A stretch of DNA of 64,000 nt. Origin: UBA6244 sp965140775 (GTDB lineage Bacteria; Bacteroidota; Bacteroidia; Bacteroidales; F082). The DNA lies in NCBI GenBank assembly GCA_965140775.1, contig OZ223471.1, positions 3,906,001 through 3,970,000 of the forward strand. Direction: 5' to 3'. Below are positions 16,807 through 24,550 of this stretch, piece after piece (position 1 is the first letter of the stretch; each line of letters starts with the position of its first letter). The position numbers were made by a program, and so were the translations under genes. The notes beneath the pieces are model-generated. The model ran no database searches. It was not told the origin of the DNA and worked only from the letters and a program-made list of their open reading frames with translations.

Positions 16807-17469
16807 CAATCTTTTGCTAATTATTTTTTGATCAAATAAACCACCAATAGCTTTTTTACTATCAACATTCTCTATAAAAAAAGAGAAAACATTCCGTTTG
16901 AAGTACTTAATTAGGACAAGCTTTAATTCATTTTTTTCTTTAGTGAGTCTGGACAATTCATCATGATAGCTCATCTGCAATTCCAAGCAGGCTTGTAATG
17001 AATCCGAAATTTCCATATGCATTCTCTGTAGCTTTTTAAAAACCTCATCATTTTGGTGTGAAAGAAAAAAGTTAGTAATTCGTTGATCTAGAATCATTAG
17101 CACATCCGGTTTTAAACTAGCAATTTCAGTAAGTCCATTCGGAAATACCTTTAAAAATTCTGTTGAAGTTTTCGAGTAGGTAAAAGCAAGAAAATTGGCT
17201 AAACTTCGTAAAAAGTCTTTATATCTACCATTCTCAAGTACAAGTCTTTTTGTATTGCTTTTTCTCTTCTTTTGAAAATCTTTAATCTCACTTAATAATT
17301 TCAAATATTTCCCCAATTCCATTTCTAGGTCTTTGATAAATTTTCCCGACCTACAAGAGGGGTGAGTTTTACATTTCGCAATATGATCAGCAATAAACTT
17401 CGCTAAATCAACATCCTTTACCTCCTTCGGTGCGAAAGGAATCTCCACCATTCTATTTAGATTAATCAT
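16792..17469 (-). CDS. unknown protein, paralogue of 18473-19210
   Basis: A 225-residue (from ATG 17469), charged, helical and probably cytoplasmic protein. The longer start at 17595 would add a hydrophobic N-terminus that does not resemble the paralogue, so I prefer 17469. It aligns by eye with the plus-strand protein at 18473-19210: an N-terminal (V)D-L-A-x-F-I-x-D-H-I segment, a central FPNGLTE motif, and a similar C-terminal helical region. I recognise no family. It may be transcribed after the XRE gene, whose end is about 270 bases upstream. Its 3' end overlaps gspF tail-to-tail by 15 bases, which could allow antisense interference. Confidence 0.65.
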   Translation of the reverse strand: MINLNRMVEIPFAPKEVKDVDLAKFIADHIAKCKTHPSCRSGKFIKDLEMELGKYLKLLSEIKDFQKKRKSNTKRLVLENGRYKDFLRSLANFLAFTYSKTSTEFLKVFPNGLTEIASLKPDVLMILDQRITNFFLSHQNDEVFKKLQRMHMEISDSLQACLELQMSYHDELSRLTKEKNELKLVLIKYFKRNVFSFFIENVDSKKAIGGLFDQKIISKRLSDTK

Positions 17470-17742
17470 GTTCCGTATTTTTCGCTTTTTATTGTTAGTC
17501 AAAAATAGAAAAAAAGAAAAAGCAACAAAAGAAAAAAATGTGATTGGACGATTTATCCATCTTAGGGGGCAATACCAATTAAACCTTCGGCACACGCCGG
17601 TAAAAACGATATAATTTGATCAACCATCCCGAAAATGTGGGGATATTCAGAGGGTTTTTTAGCTTGCCAAAGACTTGTGTAGCACGGCATATAGTAATAA
17701 AAAGGTCAATCTTTTCATATTTAACATCAGTATTACAAGGAT

Positions 17743-17979
17743 TTAAGTGTTAGTTTTTAGCAACTCATTTAATAGGCTTTCGCATTTAATGAGGTCAACA
17801 AAATTAATCTGAAAAAGATCACATAACCTAATCAATAGGGATAGTTTTATATCCATTGGATTCTTCTCAATCCTACTATAGGTTGCCTGAGAAATTCCCA
17901 GTTGTGTCGAAACAAAATCTTGCGAGAATCCATGATACTCCCGTGCCAATCTAATACTTTTTCCTAAGTCCATAAACAA
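17743..17979 (-). CDS. XRE-family HTH regulator
   Basis: A 78-residue Cro/C1-type DNA-binding protein. The helix-turn-helix spans about residues 7-60: IRLAREYHGFSQDFVSTQLG followed by ISQATYSRIEKNPMDIKLSLL. There is no extra sensor domain. It lies between two paralogous unknown genes and may control one or both. ATG 17973 is an alternative start two residues in. A TAAATTTG element lies about 70 bases upstream. Confidence 0.85.
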   Translation of the reverse strand: MFMDLGKSIRLAREYHGFSQDFVSTQLGISQATYSRIEKNPMDIKLSLLIRLCDLFQINFVDLIKCESLLNELLKTNT

Positions 17980-18048
17980 TAAATAATGATCAATCTGATT
18001 GTATTTTCATTGAAGAATGGTTAAATTCCTCATACACTTTGTTGTGTA

Positions 18049-18056
18049 CAAATTTA
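18049..18056 (-). promoter_or_regulatory. possible -7 element TAAATTTG for the XRE gene
   Basis: Read on the minus strand this matches TAnnTTTG, about 70 bases before the start at 17979. No good -33 TTG was found. Confidence 0.35.
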
Positions 18057-18380
18057 GTAAAAAACTTTGTTGCTGGGTGAAGCTGTTGCTATTCTCTTAG
18101 ATGAGATACTCACACTTTTTACATAAGTAAATCTTTTAAAAGGGAAAAAATGACATGCTTTTCTACTTAACCTACCATATAGTTTCTATAATTAAATCTA
18201 TACTCCATCGGTAAACAAGTCCTTAATAAAACACCTTTCCCCCACTATAGGATTTCATATGTTGTTTATATTTCTCGCTATTGATTATAAACAGCAAACC
18301 GAATTATTCAGTATATGTATATTTTATTCATAAATATGTCCGAATGTTTAAAAATTTTTTCTTTCTTTTGGTATTTTGTC

Positions 18381-18398
18381 AGTGGAACAAGCTCCACT
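18381..18398. repeat. inverted repeat AGTGGA-N6-TCCACT
   Basis: Perfect 6-bp arms with a 6-base spacer, upstream of the gene at 18473. This could be an operator for the neighbouring XRE regulator or a small mRNA hairpin. Unproven. Confidence 0.3.
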
Positions 18399-18472
18399 TG
18401 AAATGATTTGCGTTTAAAACTAATAAAATTGCAGTTGGAAAATCTTCAAACAAGTGTATTAACCACTAGATC

Positions 18473-19210
18473 ATGAATTTAGACAAGTACTTAACCCCAA
18501 TTATTAAGGAGCGACAAGTTTCTGATGATAATCTTGTAATATTTATTGAGGATCACATTTATAGGCTGAGAAAGCACACAAACATTGTTGGTGTTCTGAC
18601 TGATCAGTCTCAAATCATATCTTCTTACAATCAGTTCTGTACTCAAATTGAGAAGCACAGGGAAATTAGCAAATTAGCAAGAAAGCAATCAGAGAACCTG
18701 AGGGCAGTTGAGCAAGAATTCAGAGCAAATGTAACCAATATATCTTCTTTGGTAATTGTCACCAATGGTAAAGATTCAGCCCATTATAAGCAACTTTTCC
18801 CTAACGGGCTGTCTGAATATAATGGCATGACAAAAGCACGAACTATTGATTCACTAATAAGATTCAGGGATTTTTTTAATGAATACGAAGAGCTATATGG
18901 TATCTTATTAAGCAACAAATATAATCAGCTTTTAGAGTCTTACAAAACGAGCTTGGAGGCTCAAAAAAAGTATTCAATTTTGCTTAAAGCCCTTTTTGAA
19001 CAGAAACAAGTTTCAAAAGTAATTCTTATAGAAAATTTTCACCGTCTATTTCTCGATAATCTGGTAAAAAATTTTGAAAACATGAAAGTAGTCTCAACCC
19101 TATACAATCAAGACCTACTCAAAACCAGAACAGGAATTCGAAGGAAATCGGTATTGAAAAAAATCACACCTGATTGTACAGCCGAAATTCTTCGAAATGT
19201 TTATAAATAA
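18473..19210 (+). CDS. unknown protein, paralogue of 16792-17469
   Basis: A 245-residue, Lys/Glu-rich, mostly helical and probably cytoplasmic protein with no signal peptide. It shares with the minus-strand neighbour an N-terminal NLVIFIEDHIYRLRKH-type segment, the central QLFPNGLSE motif and overall length, so the two are diverged copies of one family that I do not recognise. Between them sits an XRE regulator, and a short inverted repeat lies upstream. The gene ends 91 bases before the T9SS gene at 19302. No function can be assigned. Confidence 0.7.
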   Translation: MNLDKYLTPIIKERQVSDDNLVIFIEDHIYRLRKHTNIVGVLTDQSQIISSYNQFCTQIEKHREISKLARKQSENLRAVEQEFRANVTNISSLVIVTNGKDSAHYKQLFPNGLSEYNGMTKARTIDSLIRFRDFFNEYEELYGILLSNKYNQLLESYKTSLEAQKKYSILLKALFEQKQVSKVILIENFHRLFLDNLVKNFENMKVVSTLYNQDLLKTRTGIRRKSVLKKITPDCTAEILRNVYK

Positions 19211-19301
19211 AATTTCAACAGTCCGCATATTTGGAATCAATTTCTATGAAAAAGACAAAGATTTCCACCATATCCTCAATCAATTTTAAAAAATACACAA
19301 A

Positions 19302-21284
19302 ATGAAAAAAAGACTATTCACGCTACTGATTTTTCTGGTTAGTCTCCCCTGGGCATACTCCCAATCCTGCTTACCGAATGGCATTACCTTTTCGACTCAA
19401 ACAGAAATCGACAATTTTACGACCAATTATCCCTTTTGCACCAAAATAGAAGGGGATGTATATATTGAGGGGGATAATATTGTTAGCTTAGCCGGGCTCA
19501 ATGTTTTATCAGAAAGTGGAGGTAGTTTCAGAATTCACAACAACGGTTCATTATCAAACCTTAGCGGTTTAGAAAATCTGACGTATGTGCATCGAATTTT
19601 TAGTATTGCATCAAATCCATTGATAGTTAATGTTAACGAATTGAGCGGATTAACCACGATAGGTATGGATCTGGAAATAATTGGCAACGACTTGCTAACC
19701 GACTTATCCGGGTTACAAAATTTGACTATCCTGGGAAGGGGGCTTTCGATAGTCAGAAATAATTCTCTGGAGAGCCTGTCCGGGCTTAACAATATTTCAG
19801 AAATTGAGCATCAGATATATATAGTCAATACTGAAAAATTAAAAGACATTTCGGCATTAAGCGGTGTCACTGCATTAGATGGTAATCTTTACATTAAGAA
19901 TAACGACTCCCTTCCTAGTCTATTGGGATTACAAAATATTGCTACAATTGGAGGAAATGTATATATCGAAGACAACTCTTCATTAATAAATCTTTCGGGA
20001 TTTTCTGGCAGCGGCGTTGAGGGGATAATTACCATAAATGGGAATAGTGCCCTAACTAGTTTATCCGGCATGTCCACCTCAACAGTACTAGGAGATTTGA
20101 AAATAACTGACAATGGTTGTTTGACCAACCTGAGTGGGCTGGAGAATTTAACCAGAATAGAGGGCAGTTTGCTAGTTGGATCTAATCAAGCACTTGAAAG
20201 CCTGTCCGGTTTAGAAAATTTAAATTATATTGGAACAAACCTTGATATTCTAAGTAATCCCTTAATATCTAATTTAGATGAGCTTAGTACACTTTCATAT
20301 GCTTATAACATCGGAATAGGCGGTATCGATTCCCTAACAAACATCACAGGGCTAAGTAATATTGAAAATTGTCATGGCAATGTAGGAATTATTGGCAATA
20401 ATAGGCTTATAAACTTGGAAGGACTTAACTTTCAAAAAATCGATGGTGATTTGAGGGTGGACCGAAATGCCTCTCTGACAAACTTTACCGGACTCCAAAA
20501 TTTGACTTCCGTTGATGGATTTAGTATCAAAGAAAATGACAACCTGATAAATTTTGAGGGCCTGGAAAATCTTGAAATTATTGGAAGCCATTTACTCCTT
20601 AGTGAAAATAACTCTTTAGAAGATTTTACAGGGTTTGAGCATCTAGACTCAATTGGTGGCAAATTAAATATCTACAAGAATGGAGATCTTATTGACCTGT
20701 CAGGGTTGTCAAATTTGCGTATTATTGGAGGTGTACTAAATATTTATCATAACGAAACTCTTTCTAGCTTGGATGGATTATCTAGTCTTGAATCAATAAA
20801 TGACGCCATCAAAATTGAAGGAAATAATAATCTAACCAGTATATCAGGAATCGAAAACATTGCTCCGGAATCAATTGGTTCCTTACGAATCAAAGACAAT
20901 CTATTGTTAGAAGATTGTGCAATTAAAAGTGTTTGTGATTATCTTGCATCTCCTGACGCATCTGTAAATATAAACAATAACGCGTCCGGTTGCTCAAGCA
21001 AAGAAGAAGTTGAATTGGCATGTCAAATCCTTGATACTCCCTACAAGGAAGTTTCGTCTGATTTCGTTTTATTTCCAAACCCCTGCACAACGGAGTTAAA
21101 TGTGAGTAGTAATATGGGGAAATGCATCGATGAGGTTTTTATATATAATCAATTGGGACAATGTTTGATTCATATCAATGGACACTTCCATAACATGAAT
21201 GTATCTATGCTTCCATGTGGATTTTATACCGTTAAAATTGTTTCTGACGGCCAAGTGTACGTAAACAAACTCATAAAAGGGTAA
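19302..21284 (+). CDS. leucine-rich/L-domain-like repeat protein with T9SS type A sorting domain
   Basis: A 660-residue exported protein. Signal peptide: KKRLFTLLIFLVSLPWAYSQ. Residues about 55-555 hold around 20 repeats of roughly 23-24 residues with the pattern L-x-x-L-S-G-L-x-N-L-x-x-I-x-G-x-L-x-I-x-x-N (for example LTDLSGLQNLTILGRGLSIV), like receptor-L-domain or LRR-type solenoids. The last ~78 residues are a type A sorting domain: VLFPNPCTTELNVSS, then VFIYNQLGQCL, then LPCGFYTVKIVSDG and a basic end, KLIKG. The protein should be secreted by the T9SS and kept at the surface, where the solenoid probably binds protein or glycan. The partner is unknown. Confidence 0.85.
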   Translation: MKKRLFTLLIFLVSLPWAYSQSCLPNGITFSTQTEIDNFTTNYPFCTKIEGDVYIEGDNIVSLAGLNVLSESGGSFRIHNNGSLSNLSGLENLTYVHRIFSIASNPLIVNVNELSGLTTIGMDLEIIGNDLLTDLSGLQNLTILGRGLSIVRNNSLESLSGLNNISEIEHQIYIVNTEKLKDISALSGVTALDGNLYIKNNDSLPSLLGLQNIATIGGNVYIEDNSSLINLSGFSGSGVEGIITINGNSALTSLSGMSTSTVLGDLKITDNGCLTNLSGLENLTRIEGSLLVGSNQALESLSGLENLNYIGTNLDILSNPLISNLDELSTLSYAYNIGIGGIDSLTNITGLSNIENCHGNVGIIGNNRLINLEGLNFQKIDGDLRVDRNASLTNFTGLQNLTSVDGFSIKENDNLINFEGLENLEIIGSHLLLSENNSLEDFTGFEHLDSIGGKLNIYKNGDLIDLSGLSNLRIIGGVLNIYHNETLSSLDGLSSLESINDAIKIEGNNNLTSISGIENIAPESIGSLRIKDNLLLEDCAIKSVCDYLASPDASVNINNNASGCSSKEEVELACQILDTPYKEVSSDFVLFPNPCTTELNVSSNMGKCIDEVFIYNQLGQCLIHINGHFHNMNVSMLPCGFYTVKIVSDGQVYVNKLIKG

Positions 21285-21362
21285 AAGAGAATAACCTTTC
21301 TTTTATAAAAATATCAGAGCGACTTTAACCTTTCAGAACAAAATGAATTCCAGCAATTCCTA

Positions 21363-23501
21363 ATGAAAATGATTAAAATGAATAAATTCTTTCGCCAACT
21401 TTTATTGTGCCAAATCCTATTTGCACAAACCATTGTATCAGCAGAATATTTTCCTGCCCAGGGTCAAAACCCCAGCTACGCAAATCAAAGAATTAGTTCA
21501 CATGACGCCATCATTTTAAATGAGGACAACATTATCAACATTTCAGGTAGAAAAGCAGCGTTTATTGAATTTACGGTATCAAAAAAAATGCGGATAAGGA
21601 TACTTTCTCAGATCGGATTAGAACGGTTCTCCAACTATCTTCTTCCTGAAACCTTTGATCCAACCTATATATCCCACTTCCCCCCCGACAGAAATTACAC
21701 TTATACTTTTTCCAATATTAAGTTCAATAACTTTAGTGGCAGCATCACCACAAAAGATGGCACAAAAAAAGAGGCATCAATAAAAAGTCAGATTATTCAA
21801 CTGAAAATGATTGAGAATTATGAAGATCACTACGGGGATTTTGAGAAAAAATCTTACCACATAGGTAATCTAAACATCGGAGATATACTTGAAGTTGAAT
21901 ATAGCTATAACATGAGGTATCCTGACAACATCAGTCAGCTTTCCTCATTTCGGGTATTTTTTAATGGCGATGTTCAAAAAGAGAATTATAGCCTTACTCT
22001 ATCACACTTTACTGATCTGAATATGGATATCGAATTCTCAAATGCCGCAGAACCTGACAGCGCATATGAAGCTGATGAGCAAAAGATATACGTTTGGAAC
22101 AAAAAAAACCTACCCGGATGCATAAATGAACCCGGAAGCAGGCCATATCATTCGCTGCCTTATGTAATTTTTTCCGTGAAACCTTACGAACTATTATACA
22201 CCATACCGTATTCGTTTGAGGAAAGGTATATCCCCTTTTACGCCCTGTTTTCATTTCAAAGAGAAAAGAATCATTTGGGTATCGCCAAATCTGTGCAACA
22301 AGGCACACATACAAAACAATACACACAGATAGATAAGTTTCTTGCCAATCAAACCTCAAATATTTTGGATGACAGTTTGGGATATGCCAAGTTGCTAAAA
22401 GTGCATCATACTATTGTAGATGAATTTAGCTTTGACAACGACACCAATTACTTCAAACGAATTGATACGCGTGATGCACGAATGGGAGACTATTTGACTA
22501 AAAAAACACTCCGTGACATCAGCAGATATGATGTGTATGTTGCCTTGCTGCTAAAAATGAATTTAACTTATTTCACCACCTATCTCTGCGACAGTCGCTC
22601 AGGGGAACTTAATGATGTATTTTTCGGCCCCATGTACGATAGCGACTATTTATTGACCGTTTTGCTGAAAAACAACAGCATCCAGTATATATATCCAAAA
22701 AAGGCGCAATTTGGATATTACCTGAATGAACTCCCGTTTTACTATGAAGATACCAAAGCACGCTTGGTTCATCTGAATGATTACAGAAATATTAAACAAG
22801 CGATGAGTGAGAGCCAAAGAGAAATAAAACTTCCCAATAGTACCATGGCCGACAACATTCGCCGGAACAGTATTTTGGTCGAAATAAATTTAGATTCACT
22901 GTCAGCTCACTTTACCTCAAAAATTCATCTATCAGGCCAATATTCTACACTTATTCGGGGATTGTATCTTAACAATTATCAGGACGAAAGTGTTAACCCA
23001 CTGTACAACAAAAAAATATGGGAAATGAATGATCAGGTGGAGGTGGTAAATCAGGAAACAACGGTTGAGAAAAAAGAATTTCCGTTTTCAACAACCGTTA
23101 AGGCTGAATATATCTGTAATGACCTGATTGAGGTTAAGGAGGACACCATGACCTTAAACCTAACCGACTGGTTTAATCATATTATCTATCCCAACTTTGA
23201 TACCACCGGACGCCAACTGGATTTTTACCCGGATTTCCGTGGAATAGATTCCTATGTGTATTATATTCAATTTAACAAAGATGTTCGGCTGATTGAATCA
23301 ATAAAGAACATTAAGATCAACAATGCTTTTGGAGAACTAATCATCAATGTAGTTCAAGCAAATCCCAACACCATTAAACTATCCAGCTCCTTTAAAACCA
23401 TTAGCGACAGTGTTGACGTTCATCATATGGCTGCCGTTCAGGAGATTTTTGATAATCTTCAAAGATTGAATCAGGGAAACCTGTTTTTTGTAGAGGATTA
23501 A
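21363..23501 (+). CDS. exported DUF3857-like protein with degenerate transglutaminase-like region
   Basis: About 712 residues; ATGs at 21363, 21369 and 21378 are all possible. Signal peptide-like start: FFRQLLLCQILFAQTIVSA. The N-terminal ~300 residues have the DUF3857 layout, including YHIGNLNIGDILEVEYSYNM. Members normally continue into a transglutaminase-like domain with Cys-His-Asp. The corresponding segment near residue 380 (TLRDISRYDVYVALLLKMNL) has no Cys where the nucleophile is expected, so it is probably inactive. No membrane anchor or T9SS domain is seen, so it is likely periplasmic. It lies 78 bases after the T9SS repeat gene and may be co-transcribed with it. Confidence 0.65.
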   Translation: MKMIKMNKFFRQLLLCQILFAQTIVSAEYFPAQGQNPSYANQRISSHDAIILNEDNIINISGRKAAFIEFTVSKKMRIRILSQIGLERFSNYLLPETFDPTYISHFPPDRNYTYTFSNIKFNNFSGSITTKDGTKKEASIKSQIIQLKMIENYEDHYGDFEKKSYHIGNLNIGDILEVEYSYNMRYPDNISQLSSFRVFFNGDVQKENYSLTLSHFTDLNMDIEFSNAAEPDSAYEADEQKIYVWNKKNLPGCINEPGSRPYHSLPYVIFSVKPYELLYTIPYSFEERYIPFYALFSFQREKNHLGIAKSVQQGTHTKQYTQIDKFLANQTSNILDDSLGYAKLLKVHHTIVDEFSFDNDTNYFKRIDTRDARMGDYLTKKTLRDISRYDVYVALLLKMNLTYFTTYLCDSRSGELNDVFFGPMYDSDYLLTVLLKNNSIQYIYPKKAQFGYYLNELPFYYEDTKARLVHLNDYRNIKQAMSESQREIKLPNSTMADNIRRNSILVEINLDSLSAHFTSKIHLSGQYSTLIRGLYLNNYQDESVNPLYNKKIWEMNDQVEVVNQETTVEKKEFPFSTTVKAEYICNDLIEVKEDTMTLNLTDWFNHIIYPNFDTTGRQLDFYPDFRGIDSYVYYIQFNKDVRLIESIKNIKINNAFGELIINVVQANPNTIKLSSSFKTISDSVDVHHMAAVQEIFDNLQRLNQGNLFFVED

Positions 23502-23925
23502 CTGACAATACAATAGGTCAAAAATTCACCTTTGGGACAGAAAGATCAAAGGATATCATAAGTTTCGGTATTGTTTGCCCAAAACAAGATGATGCGTGGT
23601 ATATCATTCCTGTTCTCGATCAAATCGATTCTGGAATAGAGCCTTAGACTGCTATACGCCCACTACTCAACCAACTCAAACTATCAATCGGTTTTGTCTT
23701 CATAGTTGATAGATTTATTTCCGACAAAATTATCGCCTCTAGATTGAGCTGGTTTGAAATGGGTTGGTCGGAGGGATACGATTCTAACAGATCATGATAT
23801 CAATAAAAGAAAACAACCACATGTAGCTACTATTCAATAAAACTAGCATAAGGCTATGTCTTGAAAACAAAAAAAAAAATATCAAATTCTATATGGAGAA
23901 TAATGCAATCCCCCATTCTCAGCTT

Positions 23926-24083
23926 AGTTTGCAACTACTCTGTATATCAGCATCCTAAATTTTTACACACCAAATCCCAAATATATTCGCACCCCTGTCC
24001 GGATATCGATGTGTGATTTTTAGATTCTCCTGACATAAAACAAAGATAATAAACAGAATGATACGAAAGCGTAGTTGCAAACT
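23926..24083. repeat. inverted pair of a GTAGTTGCAAACT element
   Basis: AGTTTGCAACTAC at 23926-23938 is the exact reverse complement of GTAGTTGCAAACT at 24071-24083. Similarity extends a few bases on each side (AGC before, CT after). The right copy is also nearly self-complementary (AAGCGTAGTT-GCA-AACTGCGCTT, one mismatch per arm). It looks like a dispersed palindromic intergenic repeat rather than IS ends. Confidence 0.45.
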
Positions 24084-24176
24084 GCGCTTAGAACTTCGTT
24101 TATTTCGACATACTATGCCCCGTTTGGGGGCTTGGCTTAGGGATTTTATGGCAAGACAAAACTATGCTCTGTAAAT

Positions 24177-24205
24177 GGAAAAGCCCCACTTTTGTGAGGC
24201 TTTCC
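24177..24205 (-). terminator. Rho-independent terminator of the RHS/immunity operon
   Basis: On the minus strand GGAAAGCCTCAC pairs with GTGGGGCTTTTCC around an AAAA loop, with one bulge and one mismatch and a T-rich 3' arm. It lies 25 bases after the stop of the gene at 24230-24514. Confidence 0.7.
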
Positions 24206-24229
24206 AAAATTTAGATATTTAATCATCTT

Positions 24230-24514
24230 TCAACTACGAGATATAATCTCTGAGATTATCACGATAAAAGCAAGTAAAAACAAACTAAGGAATCCGATAG
24301 TAGATATCAATTGGCTATAATAAAGAACCCGTAAATCTGTTTTCTTCATAGATAGCTTATTCATCTTTTTAATGTCTGAAAGAGCCATCCAAAGAAATGT
24401 AACTTGAAATCCATTTTTCTTCAAAACAGTCTTACTTATTATAGTGACTATCACAAATATTGCTCCAAAAGTCGGTATGCAATAAATCAGCATATTTATT
24501 AAAAAAGTATTCAT
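24230..24514 (-). CDS. small membrane protein, probable immunity to the RHS toxin
   Basis: A 94-residue protein with two or three hydrophobic helices (MLIYCIPTFGAIFVIVTIIS near the N-terminus; ISTIGFLSLFLLAFIVIISE near the C-terminus) and a basic, polar middle. It starts 36 bases after the RHS stop at 24551, on the same strand, and is followed by a terminator. Position after a toxin tip indicates an immunity role. Membrane location suggests that the toxin acts at or through the inner membrane. I recognise no family. Confidence 0.6.
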   Translation of the reverse strand: MNTFLINMLIYCIPTFGAIFVIVTIISKTVLKKNGFQVTFLWMALSDIKKMNKLSMKKTDLRVLYYSQLISTIGFLSLFLLAFIVIISEIISRS

Positions 24515-24550
24515 AACAACTCAAATTTCATTTGATAATTTTCACTACAC

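Larger units (their letters stand above)
17980..18472. other. intergenic region between the XRE gene and the unknown gene at 18473
   Basis: There is no coding sequence. It holds a possible minus-strand promoter (18049-18056) and a short perfect inverted repeat (18381-18398), about 75 bases before the plus-strand start, which could be an operator. The rest is A/T-rich without recognisable structure. Confidence 0.4.
23502..24229. other. 728-base intergenic region with repeat and coding trace
   Basis: No intact gene is seen. From about 23516 to a stop at 23645-23647 one plus-strand frame reads like coding sequence (ISFGIVCPKQDDAWYIIPVL) but has no start, so it may be the relic of a lost gene. 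The right half holds an inverted pair of a palindromic element (23926-24083) and the terminator of the minus-strand gene at 24177-24205. Confidence 0.4.

Noticed and set aside
17470..17595. Longer start of the minus-strand unknown gene with a hydrophobic N-terminus
   Set aside because: The extra 42 residues (with FSFVAFSFFLFL) have no counterpart in the paralogue, and the ATG at 17469 fits the common length better.
16900..19200. RteC-type regulators as identity of the two paralogous unknown proteins
   Set aside because: Size and helical character fit, but the conserved RteC residues are not recognisable and the FPNGL motif does not belong to that family as far as I know.
19450..20960. CRISPR-like or minisatellite DNA repeats
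   Set aside because: The ~70-base periodicity is a protein solenoid repeat (LSGLxNL) with strongly varied DNA, inside one open frame.
23926..24083. Terminal inverted repeats of an insertion sequence
   Set aside because: Only about 130 bases lie between the arms, with no transposase and no flanking target duplication.
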